DNA from: Massilia sp. TS11
GTDB lineage: Bacteria; Pseudomonadota; Gammaproteobacteria; Burkholderiales; Burkholderiaceae_D
Direction of reading: 5' to 3'
Assembly: GCF_022012445.1 (NCBI RefSeq)
Contig: NZ_JAKLTS010000001.1
Location: forward strand, 124,001-188,000
Length of the DNA stretch: 64,000 nt
Shown here: positions 44,348-53,253 of the stretch, piece by piece
How the letters are laid out: each line of letters starts with the position of its first letter
Position numbering within the stretch: position 1 is the first letter of the stretch
Notes under the pieces: model-generated
Databases searched by the model: none
Told to the model about the DNA's origin: nothing
The model's input: only the letters and a program-made list of their open reading frames with translations
Program-made: the position numbers and the translations under genes

Positions 44348-46055
44348 TTGCGCCTACCCATGCTTTCACCACATTGGCCACGACGCGCGGATCTTCCTTC
44401 GACAGGTTCTTCGCCATCTGCAGGTTCTCACGATAGCCCTGGGCCTTGTTTGCTTCCATATGTTCGAGTTCCGAGGCCTTGATCAGCTCGGCTTCTTCCT
44501 CCTCATCGACGACCGGCGGCGGCGGCGGTTCCGGCACCGTGGTCAGCTCGTCGAGCTTGCGGAAGATCGGCCGCAGCATCGGGCGCAGGATGCGGAAGAA
44601 CAGATAGCTCATGGCGATCGCGGCGGCCAGGAATTTGGCGCCTTCCTTGGCCAGGGCCAGGTTCTCCGGGTCCTTCCACCAGGGCACGGGCGGCGGGATC
44701 TCGACCGGCTTGTCGACGCCGTCGAAGGGCACGTTCGACACGTTCAGGGTGTCGCCGCGCTTGTCATCATAGCCCATGGCCTGCTTGACCAGCTCGGTGA
44801 TCTGGGCCTTCTCGGCATCCGTCAGCGCCTTGATCGTGACCTTGCCGGTGGCCTTGTCGACCAGGCGCTTGTAGTTGACCACGACCCCGACGCTCATGCG
44901 CTTGATCACGCCCTGGCCGCGCTGCTCGTAGCGGATGGTCTTGTCGACTTCAAAATTGGTGGTTGCGTCCTTGCGCGTGGTCACGCCCGGGGCGGCGCCG
45001 CTGGCCGTCACCGTGCCCGGCGCGGCCGCCTGGCCATTGGCGCCCGGCGCCTGGACCGGGGCCGCATTGGCGCCCGGCGGCTGGTTCGACAGGGCGCCCG
45101 GCACGCCGACCGCCGGCACCGTGTTCGGATTGCCGACGTCGCTCGTCTGCTGGCTGCGGATGGCCTGCGGCTCGGGCGGCGAGTTCGGCTTGAAGCTCTC
45201 GGCCGCCGTGTCGACGGTGGCGAAGTCGACGTCGGCGGTGGCCTCGGCGCGCACATTGCCCTGGCCGACGATCGGGATGATCAGGGATTCGACCTGCTTG
45301 ACGATGTTCTGCTGCAGGGCCTGCACATACTTGAGCTGGTTCGGGTCGAGCTTGTTGGCGCCGGCCTGCTTGCTGGTGTCCGACAGCAGATTGCCGTTCT
45401 GGTCGACCAGGGTCACATTGCCGGGCGTGAGGTCGGGCACGCTCGAGGCCACCAGGTGGATGATGGCATTGATCTGGTGCAGTTCGAGCGTGCGGTTGTT
45501 CTGCAGGGTCAGCACGACCGAGGCGGTCGGCTTTTGCTGTTCGCGCACGAACACCGATTTGTCGGGCAGGGCCAGGTGCACGCGCGCGGCCGACACCGTC
45601 GACACGGTCTGGATCGAGCGCGCCAGCTCGCCTTCGAGCGCGCGCTTGACGTTCAGCTGTTCAAGGTTCTGCGAGATGCCGAGCTTCTGGTTGTCCATCA
45701 GCTCGAAGCCGACATTGCCGCCCTTGGGCAGGCCCTGGCTGGCCAGCTTGAAGCGCACATCGTGCACCTGCTCGGACGGCACCAGAATGGTCGAGCCTTC
45801 GATGCGGTGCTTGACCTGGAGCTGGTCGAGCGCGGCCGTGATGGCGCCACCGTCGCGGTCGGACAGGCCGGAGAACAAGACCTTGTATTCGGGCGCCGTG
45901 TACCACAGCCAGATGGCCGTCATCAGCGCAATGACCACGGAAATGCCAACGCCGAGGGCGATATTCTTGCCCATCGGGGTCTGGAGGAAGGTCGGCGGGG
46001 CCGCCGGCGGCCCCGCTTCATCGACCAATTCTGCCACTTCAGCCGCTTCTGCCAT
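44340..46055 (-). CDS. fliF: MS-ring protein FliF
   Basis: 571 aa. Two membrane helices (NIALGVGISVVIALMTAIWL near residue 35; KFLAAAIAMSYLFFRILRPM near 475) flank periplasmic ring-building motifs (YKVLFSGLSDRDGGAITAAL; GNVGFELMDNQKLGISQNLE). The C-terminal FliG-binding tail (AKNLSKEDPRVVANVVKAWV) is intact. First gene of fliF-K, divergent from fliE across 209 bp; a CATAAT/TTGAAT pair with a short 15-base spacer upstream is only a weak promoter candidate. Confidence 0.98.
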   Translation of the reverse strand: MAEAAEVAELVDEAGPPAAPPTFLQTPMGKNIALGVGISVVIALMTAIWLWYTAPEYKVLFSGLSDRDGGAITAALDQLQVKHRIEGSTILVPSEQVHDVRFKLASQGLPKGGNVGFELMDNQKLGISQNLEQLNVKRALEGELARSIQTVSTVSAARVHLALPDKSVFVREQQKPTASVVLTLQNNRTLELHQINAIIHLVASSVPDLTPGNVTLVDQNGNLLSDTSKQAGANKLDPNQLKYVQALQQNIVKQVESLIIPIVGQGNVRAEATADVDFATVDTAAESFKPNSPPEPQAIRSQQTSDVGNPNTVPAVGVPGALSNQPPGANAAPVQAPGANGQAAAPGTVTASGAAPGVTTRKDATTNFEVDKTIRYEQRGQGVIKRMSVGVVVNYKRLVDKATGKVTIKALTDAEKAQITELVKQAMGYDDKRGDTLNVSNVPFDGVDKPVEIPPPVPWWKDPENLALAKEGAKFLAAAIAMSYLFFRILRPMLRPIFRKLDELTTVPEPPPPPVVDEEEEAELIKASELEHMEANKAQGYRENLQMAKNLSKEDPRVVANVVKAWVGANE

Positions 46056-46199
46056 GGTGGATTTCCTGCTGCATCTATCTCGTTGCGAACATTCCCGCCG
46101 CGGACACGGAGGGAGACTTATCCCGCATTATGCGCCGCCGGCCGGGCATTCAATCGGGAAAATAGAGCGCGCTTTGCCTGCTTCCTCACGGCAAAAACC

Positions 46200-46215
46200 T
46201 GGCGCCGCCCTTGCT
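46200..46215 (+). promoter_or_regulatory. Sigma-54-like promoter of fliE
   Basis: TGGCGCCGCCCTTGCT has GG and GC separated by exactly 10 bases, with the expected TGGC and TTGCT surroundings (consensus TGGCAC-N5-TTGCW). It would start transcription near 46226, about 39 bases before fliE. A second independent sigma-54 site was not found, so the call is provisional. Confidence 0.5.
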
Positions 46216-46264
46216 ATTCTGCGAGCCTGAGTTCGCTTGTAAGCGTATTGTACCCGGAGGAATG

Positions 46265-46615
46265 ATGGGAATTGGAGCGATTGATAATGGCCGCATCGAG
46301 GCCATGCTGAACCAGCTGCGCGCGGCCGCCAAGGGCCACGGCGTGGAGCTGCCGTCCGGCGTCGGTCCGGCAGCCGAGGGCGGCGCGCCCAAGGCCAACT
46401 TCGCGGACGCCCTCAAGGCTTCGCTCGACCAGGTCAACAGCGCCCAGGTCGCTTCCGAACAGCTCGGTCAGCGCTTCACCCTGGGCGACGACAAGGTCAG
46501 CCTGTCGGACGTGATGATCTCGATGCAGAAGGCCAGCATCGGCTTCCAGGCCACGGTTCAGGTGCGCAATAAGCTGGTCTCGGCTTACCACGACATCATG
46601 AACATGCAGGTCTGA
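46265..46615 (+). CDS. fliE: MS ring-rod junction protein FliE
   Basis: 116 aa from ATG 46265, preceded by CCCGGAGGA; the ATG one codon earlier is almost on top of the ribosome site. NFADALKASLDQVNSAQVAS, LGDDKVSLSDVMISMQKASI and GFQATVQVRNKLVSAYHDIM are classical FliE. Sole gene in its direction here. It ends 5 bp from the convergent YcgR gene, leaving no room for a terminator. Confidence 0.96.
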   Translation: MGIGAIDNGRIEAMLNQLRAAAKGHGVELPSGVGPAAEGGAPKANFADALKASLDQVNSAQVASEQLGQRFTLGDDKVSLSDVMISMQKASIGFQATVQVRNKLVSAYHDIMNMQV

Positions 46616-46620
46616 GGCGT

Positions 46621-47379
46621 TTAGGACAGGCCGGCGAGGCGCGCATTGCGCTCGCGTTCGAGCTTGGTGATATAGCGTTGGACCAGGGCCAGCATGCCGC
46701 GCTGCAGATTGACGAACTCGCAGCCGAGGCGGCGGTTCGGCTTGTTATTCAGCAGCGTCATGTCGATCGAGTTGCGGATCTGCAGGGTGGTGACCACCGT
46801 GCCGATTTCGGGCAAGTCGATGCGGCAGTTGGCGTAATTCTTCCCCACCGTATTGTCCAGCAACATTTTATTGTCGAGGATGGCGATGCCGCCGCAGCTG
46901 ATGTCGGCCAGCGGGAAGGAGTGCGCCTCGGGCCCGTTTTCCGTCTCCACCTGAATCAGGGCGCGCACCGGATTGGTGACCGGGGTCGGCATCCGGTAGT
47001 ACTCGCGCCGCTGCAGGCGGATCATCGACTCCGGCAGCGGCATGGCGAAGGCCGGCATGCCGCGGTAGGTGGTCTCGCGCAGCGAGCTGGTGTTGAACAG
47101 AATGCGGATCTTGTCGAGCGAAGTCTCGAAGTTGATCTTGCGGGCGGCCAGCATGCGGCGATTCTGGTCGGCGTTGATCGAGCAGTCGAGGATCACCTCT
47201 TCTGCGTCGGCATCGACGTCCAGCACCGAAGTCACGGCGGCATCCGCGTCGCCTGAAATGACCGCGCGGATCAGCTGATTTTTCTCGCCGATGCTGCGCA
47301 GCAGGGAAATGATTTCCCGGCGCGATCCTACCTGGTAGTCGTGCCAGTTTTCATTACCCGAATCATTGAAGGATGCCAT
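46621..47379 (-). CDS. ycgR: YcgR-family c-di-GMP-dependent flagellar brake (PilZ)
   Basis: 252 aa. N-terminal YcgR-type beta domain (residues 1-120) then a PilZ domain: QRREYYRMPTP supplies the RxxxR c-di-GMP motif (about 128-138) and DISCGGIAIL the [DN]xSxxG motif. C-di-GMP-loaded YcgR binds FliG/MotA and slows swimming. Start overlaps the FlhB-like stop by one base, so it is in the fliD operon. Named by family; identity as orthologue of enteric YcgR not proven. Confidence 0.9.
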   Translation of the reverse strand: MASFNDSGNENWHDYQVGSRREIISLLRSIGEKNQLIRAVISGDADAAVTSVLDVDADAEEVILDCSINADQNRRMLAARKINFETSLDKIRILFNTSSLRETTYRGMPAFAMPLPESMIRLQRREYYRMPTPVTNPVRALIQVETENGPEAHSFPLADISCGGIAILDNKMLLDNTVGKNYANCRIDLPEIGTVVTTLQIRNSIDMTLLNNKPNRRLGCEFVNLQRGMLALVQRYITKLERERNARLAGLS

Positions 47380-47726
47380 TAGGGTCCAGCCGTTGTTTGG
47401 GTTGCAAGAGTTTGTGCCAGGTTCGGCGGGGTAGGCACGGGCCTGCCTTCGCGTTGAGCGGCTTCGATATGATATAGCCAGGCCAGGAGTTCCGCAATTG
47501 CCCTATACAGACCCGGTGGAATCTGTTTATCGAGGTCGACTTGCATGAGCATCGCCACCAATTCCTTGGACTCGTGCACGAACACGCCGGCGTCCTTGGC
47601 GCGCTCGATGATCTGCTCGGCGATCAGGCCCTTGCCCTTGGCCACCACCGTCGGCGCGGACATGCCGGACTTGTAGGCCAGGGCCACGGCGCTCTGGCGT
47701 GCGCGGCGCAGCTGTTCCTCATCCAT
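47379..47726 (-). CDS. FlhB C-terminal-domain paralog (FlhX/FhlB type)
   Basis: 115 aa that match only the cytoplasmic C-domain of FlhB: AVALAYKSGMSAPTVVAKGK, AEQIIERAKDAGVFVHESKE, LVAMLMQVDLDKQIPPGLYR and AIAELLAWLYHIE. The membrane part is absent and the NPTH autocleavage motif is replaced by the region around SAPTVVAKG. Similar stand-alone copies in other bacteria can substitute for the cleaved FlhB C-domain. It overlaps the second FliK-like gene by 8 bases, pairing the two partners of the export switch. Confidence 0.88.
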   Translation of the reverse strand: MDEEQLRRARQSAVALAYKSGMSAPTVVAKGKGLIAEQIIERAKDAGVFVHESKELVAMLMQVDLDKQIPPGLYRAIAELLAWLYHIEAAQREGRPVPTPPNLAQTLATQTTAGP

Positions 47727-49578
47727 CGGTCTGCCCCTTGACGCTGAAGGCCGTCAGCTGCAGGCCGGCGGCGGCCAGAGCCTGCTGCAGGGCGGGGGCC
47801 GCCTGCTGCAAGGTCTGGGCGCTGGCGCCCTCGGCCGCGATCAGGTGCAGATCGAGGCGTTCGCCATGCAGAACCAGGCGCGCTTCGACCTGGCCCAGGG
47901 CCGGCAGGCGCAGGCGCAGGCCGCTGCGCCAGGTGTCGGCCGTGTCGGCCGTCTGGCCGCTCTGGGGGCGGCCGCGCGCCTCGCGCTGGATGTCCCATTG
48001 CATCGGCGTGCCGGGCCAGATCGGCCCCTGCCAGAGCACCCGCGCCTGTTCCTGGGTATTCAATTGCTGGTTGACGAATTGGGCGCTGTCGCTTGGTCGA
48101 ACGTCGCCTTTTTGCATCTGTGGCTCTTCGGCCAGCACGGCCAGCGGCCGTTCGCCCTCGGCCCATTCGGCCAGATGGGACTCATAAAACAAACCGCTTT
48201 GGCTGATTGTCTGCTCGAGCCGCGTGGCCAGCTGGGGCGGCGGCGGCGGGGCCGTGTCGAGCACGGGCTGGGTCTGGGTGACGGGCTGGTTGGGCGCGGC
48301 CGGATTGGCGGCCAGCACCTGGGCCAGCGCGCGCCCGCTGGCGCTGATCGCGGCCGGCGTGCTGGCCGGATCGATGGCGGGCAGGCGGTCGGCCGGAATC
48401 AGTGGCGCTTTGCTGAGCAGGGCGGCGGCCTGCAGAATGGCGGCCGCGCGCGCCGTTTGCGGCACACCGTTGCCGGCGGCCAGCTGCAAATTGCTGATGG
48501 CGGCGGCCAGACCGGGCGGCAGGGTGGCCGCGGGCGCCGGCGCAGGCGCTGCCGCGGCGGGCAGGGCAGCGCCCGGACTGGCGGCGGCGTTCGTGCTGGG
48601 TGCGGTGCCGGTGGGCAGGCTCGCGGGGGCGGCCGTGGCGGGCCGCGCGCCCGCGCTGGCCGGCGCATTCGGTTCAGCCGCGGCCGGCGCCTGCTCGGCC
48701 GGGGCCGCGTCGGCGCCACTGGCGGGCGTTGCCGGCGGGCGCGGGCTGGCGGGCGGCGCTGCTGCCGCGGGCGGATTCGGGCTGGCCTCGGCGGGCGCCG
48801 GCGCGGCGGCCGGAGTGTCGATCGTCAGGGCGGCGGCCAGCTCCTCGAGCGGCAGCGCGTTTGCACCGGCCTCGTGCTGGATCAGGGCCGGAGCAGGGTG
48901 GCCCGGCGTGGCGCGCGCGCCGCTGCCGCTTTGCTGGCCAAATGCGGCCACCGCTTGGGCCGCGACAGAAGCCTTTGCCGCGGTGGCGCCGCTGGGGCCA
49001 GCGCTGGCATGGCCGGTCGGACTGGCGTCGCGTGCCGGACTGTTCGCGGGCGCTGCGTTGCTCGGGCCCGGGCGCGGCGCCAGCCGTGCCGGATTGCCGG
49101 GCAGCGCGGCCGCGGCCTGGGCATAGGCGGCCGCCACCTGGGCCGCGCTGGCCAGCGGGGCGGCGCTCGGCGCCGCAGCTGCGGCCGGGGCCGGCGCTGT
49201 CGGGGCGGCCGGATGCGGGCTTTCGTGATAGACGAGGGCGCCATCGTCGGCCGCGTGGCCGGCCTGGGACAGAATGACCTGATCGGTCTGCTGGAGCTGG
49301 AAAGTCGGGTGCGGATCGAGGGCGACCAGGGTCAGCGGCAGCCGGGCCCCGGTTTCGGTCCCGGCCGGCAGCTGCATGCGCGTGGCGGCGTCCTGGATCT
49401 TGACGAGGAAGGAGCCATCGGCCAGCTGGGCCGTGACCTCGCCCTCGAGGGTCTGGCCGAGCATGGCGGCCAGTGAGCGGTGAAACTGTTCCTGGCGCGT
49501 GTCGCCGACGTTCTCGACGGGCGGCAAACGGTCGCTCTGGGCGACCGGATGCACGCTGACATCGGTACGCGGCAACAT
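47719..49578 (-). CDS. Second FliK-like hook-length control protein
   Basis: 619 aa. Residues 1-115 resemble the short conserved N-region (EVTAQLADGSFLVKIQDAAT; TRMQLPAGTETGARLPLTLV), 115-430 are Ala/Pro-rich and disordered, and about 440-619 form a FliK C-domain-like end (LRLRLPALGQVEARLVLHGE; RLDLHLIAAEGASAQTL). It shares architecture, not close sequence, with FliK at 38801-40807. Located between fliT and the FlhB-like gene, 6 bases and -8 bases away. Could tune or extend the export switch; function unproven. Confidence 0.82.
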   Translation of the reverse strand: MLPRTDVSVHPVAQSDRLPPVENVGDTRQEQFHRSLAAMLGQTLEGEVTAQLADGSFLVKIQDAATRMQLPAGTETGARLPLTLVALDPHPTFQLQQTDQVILSQAGHAADDGALVYHESPHPAAPTAPAPAAAAAPSAAPLASAAQVAAAYAQAAAALPGNPARLAPRPGPSNAAPANSPARDASPTGHASAGPSGATAAKASVAAQAVAAFGQQSGSGARATPGHPAPALIQHEAGANALPLEELAAALTIDTPAAAPAPAEASPNPPAAAAPPASPRPPATPASGADAAPAEQAPAAAEPNAPASAGARPATAAPASLPTGTAPSTNAAASPGAALPAAAAPAPAPAATLPPGLAAAISNLQLAAGNGVPQTARAAAILQAAALLSKAPLIPADRLPAIDPASTPAAISASGRALAQVLAANPAAPNQPVTQTQPVLDTAPPPPPQLATRLEQTISQSGLFYESHLAEWAEGERPLAVLAEEPQMQKGDVRPSDSAQFVNQQLNTQEQARVLWQGPIWPGTPMQWDIQREARGRPQSGQTADTADTWRSGLRLRLPALGQVEARLVLHGERLDLHLIAAEGASAQTLQQAAPALQQALAAAGLQLTAFSVKGQTDG

Positions 49579-49584
49579 GGCCGG

Positions 49585-49914
49585 CTAGGCCCGGTAGGCC
49601 TGGGCGAGGCGGCGCTGGGTGCCGCTGTGGCCGATCAGGGCCGACAGGCGCGCCATCCAGGGCATGGTCAAATCGCGGATCTTGCGGTCATCCTCGAGCA
49701 TCTGGCGGATCGCCTCCAGCTTGCGCTCGCGCTCGTCCCCGGCCAGGGCCTGCGCCGGTTCATGCGCGCGCAGCTGATCGACATGGGCGGCGCAGCGCTG
49801 CTCGAGCTGCACCAGCTGGTCCCAGTCGTTGTCGCTGGCGGCAGCCACCATCTGGCGCGTCAACACGGCCATCGCCTCGTAGGTGGCCAGGACTTCTTGA
49901 CTCGTCATCATCAT
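49585..49914 (-). CDS. fliT: FliD chaperone FliT
   Basis: 109 aa, all helical (VLATYEAMAVLTRQMVAAAS; WDQLVQLEQRCAAHVDQLRA; AIRQMLEDDRKIRDLTMPWM). Chaperone for the cap protein and possible regulator. Three bases after fliS. Low conservation is normal for FliT; position and helix pattern carry the call. Confidence 0.88.
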   Translation of the reverse strand: MMMTSQEVLATYEAMAVLTRQMVAAASDNDWDQLVQLEQRCAAHVDQLRAHEPAQALAGDERERKLEAIRQMLEDDRKIRDLTMPWMARLSALIGHSGTQRRLAQAYRA

Positions 49915-49917
49915 GCT

Positions 49918-50397
49918 TCAGGCGCTCGCATAGGTGGTCGGACGGGCCGGCGCCAGGTCGGCCGCCGGTTTGCTCTGGGTACGCTGCTCGGCCTGACGTG
50001 CGGCCGGACTGTCGCCGATCGCATTCCAGGCGTCGCGCAGCTCGGAAAGCAGACGCTGCACTTCCTCGAGGGCCGCCAGATCGTTTTTCAGATTGGCGTG
50101 CAGCAGGCGTGCGCCCATGTATTCATAGAGCGCATCGAGGCCCTGGGCGATATCGCCGCCGACTTTTTTATCGAGGCTGGCGCGCAGGCCGCTGTCGATG
50201 ATCATGATGGCCTTCGAAATCGCGGCCCCTTTTTCCGGAATACTCCCGGCCTGCATGTGACGGATCGCCGATCCGACCGAGACCAGGGCGCCGTCGTAGA
50301 GCATGACGATCAGCTTGTGCGGGCTGGCGGCCGTGACCCCGGTCTCGATGCCGACCTTGGCGTAGGCTTGCACACCACTGTGCTTGGATCCAAACAT
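49918..50397 (-). CDS. fliS: Flagellin chaperone FliS
   Basis: 159 aa. Binds unfolded flagellin. YAKVGIETGVTAASPHKLIV, MLYDGALVSVGSAIRHMQAG and KAIMIIDSGLRASLDKKVGG are the FliS core; the C-terminal 30 residues are an Ala/Pro-rich extension. Fifteen bases after fliD. Confidence 0.96.
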   Translation of the reverse strand: MFGSKHSGVQAYAKVGIETGVTAASPHKLIVMLYDGALVSVGSAIRHMQAGSIPEKGAAISKAIMIIDSGLRASLDKKVGGDIAQGLDALYEYMGARLLHANLKNDLAALEEVQRLLSELRDAWNAIGDSPAARQAEQRTQSKPAADLAPARPTTYASA

Positions 50398-50412
50398 TAT
50401 GGGTTCTCCTGT

Positions 50413-53076
50413 TTAACCACTGGATTTGGACAGTGCGGCGAACTGTTGCGTCAAGAAGCTCGCTGTCTTGTTCAGACTGGCAATCGAGGTGTCGAGAGCC
50501 GTGTACTGGGCACGATAGCGCTTTTCGATGTCCGCCAACTTATCGTTGAAACTGTCCTTTTGTTTATTGATGTCCTTGATGCTCTTGTTCAGGCCATCGG
50601 TCTTGCTATTAATGAAACCATCGGTGCTCAGGAAGCCATCCAGCAGACTGCCGATCTGGTGCGCATACCCTTGCGAAAAATTGATGAAGCCGCGGTCGCC
50701 CGTGCTGCCGCCGGTGATCTCGATCTTCAGGCCCTCGGCCCCGCTGCCGGCCGCGCCGGTCAGGAACTGGCCCGAGCCGGTGACGGCGGCGCCGTCGATC
50801 GTGCCGGCCACGTCGGTGCCGGCCACCGGGGTGGCGCTTCCGAACAGATCGGACACGGCACTGCCGCTGACGCCCGACAGGGCCAGATTGGTCACCGAGC
50901 CGAACTTGCTGGTGGCCAGCACCAGCTTGCCGCTGCTGTCGATCGTGGCCGTGACCGTGGTGCCGCTGCCCGAGAAATTGCTGGCGCCATTGATGGCCGA
51001 CTGCAGCAGGGTGGCCAGCTGGCTGGCCGTGTAGGTGCCTTGCGGGATCGTCACCTGGGCCGTATTGCTGGCCACCGAGGGCGTGCTGTCATTCAGCGTG
51101 ACGTTCCAGACCGTGTCGGCCGCAATCGTGGTGCTGGCCGCCAGCGGGTTCTCGCTGGTGATCGAGGCCGCCGTGGCCAGGTGGCTGACATTGATCGCAT
51201 AGCTGCCGGGCTTGGTCGCCGCGCTCGAGCTCGTGTAATTGACGAGGCTGTCCGTGGCGCTGCCGATGGCCGCGAACAGGCTGGCAATGTCCTTGAAATT
51301 CTTGCTGATGGCGGTGTTGAGCTTGCCCGTATCGAGGGTCAGCGAACCGTCCTTCTGGAAACTGACGCCGACCTGGGACAGATTGCTCAGATTGCCGGCG
51401 CCGCCCGTGATCGCCGTCGTCAGCGCGCGCCGCACCGAGGACTGCACGCTCTGTACGGTCGAATCGCCGAGCAGCACGCCACCTTTCTTGGTGTCGGCGT
51501 CATACCCGGTCAGGTTCTTGATCTGGGCATTGAGGTCGTTATAGGCCTTGACGAAGTTGCCGACGTTCGAGGTGATGCTCTTGGTGTCGACCGCCACGTT
51601 CAGGTTGGCGCTGCCGGTCTTGCTGACGTTCAGGGTCACGCCCTGGATGGCGCCGTTGACACTGGTGCTGCTGCTGGTGACCGGAATCCCGTTGACGGTC
51701 AGGGCCGTGCTTTGCGCGGCCGTGTTCTGGGTCAGATTCTGGGCGCCGCCCGGATCGTAGGCGAGCAGGCTCTCGATGGCGGGGTCGGCCGGATTGCCGC
51801 CCGACCCGCTGACGCTGATCCGGATGGCGGCGTTCGCGCCGGTCTTGTTCGAGGTCAGCACCAGGTGGTTGGGGGTGGCGCTGCCATCCGAAATAATCGT
51901 GGCCGTGATGCCGATATTGGCCTTGTTGATGGCGTCGCGGATGCCGGCCAGGTTGTTATTACTGGAGTCGATCGTGATCGAGCCCGAAATCTGGCTGCCG
52001 TCCTGGGCATAGCTGGCGCCGATATAGCTGCCCGCCGTGCCGGCCGTAAAGCCGGCCAGGGCCGGGTTACCGCCGCCGATCGTGATCGGGGTGGCGGTGG
52101 CCGAGGCCAGGGTGACGGCGCCCATGAACAGGCGGCTGCTGCCCGTGTTGGCGCTGGCCGAGTCGGTGCCGATACCGCCATTGACGCTGCCGCTGACGCT
52201 TTCGCTGAGTGTGATATTGCTGCCGTCGGCCGCCGTGAACTGCAGGGTGCCGGCGGCGGCGCTGCCGCTGAAGCTGATGCCGGCGTCGGTCAGGGCCTGG
52301 GTGGTGGCATTGCTGCCGGCCAAAATGGCGTCGAGCGAGGCCGCCGTGATGCCGGCCCCGGCCGCCACGCCGCCGGCCTGGCTGGCCAGCTGCACGCCGC
52401 CCACGCTCAGGCTGTAGCTGCCGCCGCCGCTGGTGTCGATGTCGCCGAAGCCGCTGAACAGGGTGGCCCCGCTGGTGGCCGCCTGGACCTTGGCCGTGAC
52501 GCCGCTGCTGACGCTCTTGGCATTGATGGCGTCGGCCAGCAGGCGTGCGCTCTTGGTCGCGGCCGAGGTGTCGATCGTGGTGCCATTGATGCTCAGGGCG
52601 CCGGTGGCGATGCCGCTGCTGGCCACGCTATTGGCCAGGGTGGTGCCGGCCTGGCCGAACACGCCGCCGCTGATGCTGCCGAGCTGGAAGGAGACCACCG
52701 TGCTGGTGCCGACCCCGATCGCGGCCGAGGTCGAGACGACCCCGCGCGAGGCCAGGGTCTGGGCCTGGGCCAGCTGGGTGACATTGATCGCGTAATTGCC
52801 GGCCACGGCCTGGGTGGTGGCCGTGCCGCTCAGGGTGTCGGTATTGCTCGAGGTCGCTGCCACGCTCTGGAAAGCCGCCGGGCTGGCCAGGTTCTGCATG
52901 GCAGATTGGAAACTTGAGAGGGCGCCCTTCAGGGTGCCGTAGGCGGACAGCTTGGCCTGGATGTCGGTCGCCTTCTTGTCCAGCTGAGTCAGGGGCTGCG
53001 ATTCCACCTGCATCAGCTTGGCCACGATGCTATTGACGTCCAGTCCGGAACCAATCCCCGGCGTTGAAATGCCCAC
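50413..53076 (-). CDS. fliD: Flagellar cap protein FliD (enlarged)
   Basis: 887 aa, nearly twice the usual 450-500. Both conserved ends are present: STPGIGSGLDVNSIVAKLMQ and VESQPLTQLDKKATDIQAKL at the start, and FINSKTDGLNKSIKDINKQK with DIEKRYRAQYTALDTSIASL at the end. The exposed middle (about 130-780) is expanded with Ser/Thr/Ala/Gly-rich, flagellin-hook-IN-like beta repeats (ALTVNGIPVTSSSTSVNGAI; ITISAS-like stretches). The cap is the tip of the filament and can act as an adhesin; extra domains fit that role (inference). Starts the fliD-S-T-K2-flhB2-ycgR operon. Confidence 0.95.
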   Translation of the reverse strand: MGISTPGIGSGLDVNSIVAKLMQVESQPLTQLDKKATDIQAKLSAYGTLKGALSSFQSAMQNLASPAAFQSVAATSSNTDTLSGTATTQAVAGNYAINVTQLAQAQTLASRGVVSTSAAIGVGTSTVVSFQLGSISGGVFGQAGTTLANSVASSGIATGALSINGTTIDTSAATKSARLLADAINAKSVSSGVTAKVQAATSGATLFSGFGDIDTSGGGSYSLSVGGVQLASQAGGVAAGAGITAASLDAILAGSNATTQALTDAGISFSGSAAAGTLQFTAADGSNITLSESVSGSVNGGIGTDSASANTGSSRLFMGAVTLASATATPITIGGGNPALAGFTAGTAGSYIGASYAQDGSQISGSITIDSSNNNLAGIRDAINKANIGITATIISDGSATPNHLVLTSNKTGANAAIRISVSGSGGNPADPAIESLLAYDPGGAQNLTQNTAAQSTALTVNGIPVTSSSTSVNGAIQGVTLNVSKTGSANLNVAVDTKSITSNVGNFVKAYNDLNAQIKNLTGYDADTKKGGVLLGDSTVQSVQSSVRRALTTAITGGAGNLSNLSQVGVSFQKDGSLTLDTGKLNTAISKNFKDIASLFAAIGSATDSLVNYTSSSAATKPGSYAINVSHLATAASITSENPLAASTTIAADTVWNVTLNDSTPSVASNTAQVTIPQGTYTASQLATLLQSAINGASNFSGSGTTVTATIDSSGKLVLATSKFGSVTNLALSGVSGSAVSDLFGSATPVAGTDVAGTIDGAAVTGSGQFLTGAAGSGAEGLKIEITGGSTGDRGFINFSQGYAHQIGSLLDGFLSTDGFINSKTDGLNKSIKDINKQKDSFNDKLADIEKRYRAQYTALDTSIASLNKTASFLTQQFAALSKSSG

Positions 53077-53099
53077 TTTTTTCTCCCTGCGAAAATTCC

Positions 53100-53126
53100 A
53101 TCATATGGCATTAACGGAAATTTCAA
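53100..53126 (-). promoter_or_regulatory. Candidate sigma-70-like promoter of the fliD operon
   Basis: On the minus strand TTGAAA (53121-53126) and TATGAT (53100-53105) each match 5 of 6 consensus bases but are only 15 apart. It lies about 25 bases upstream of fliD. Confidence 0.35.
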
Positions 53127-53192
53127 AGGGGACTTGAGAAGGGGATTTCCGGCCCAGTTTTACGGCTGGGCTGGCTGTGGCGCACAAACGAC

Positions 53193-53222
53193 AAAAGCCG
53201 CCGAAGCCGGGTGCTTCGTCGG
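53193..53222 (-). terminator. Probable terminator after flaG
   Basis: CGAAGC-N5-GCTTCG stem extended by CCG/CGG across one mismatch, followed on the minus strand by CTTTTG. It lies about 32 bases past the flaG stop and upstream of fliD. Confidence 0.55.
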
Positions 53223-53253
53223 TCAGGACAACAGCCCGCGCGCAGCGCGGGGT

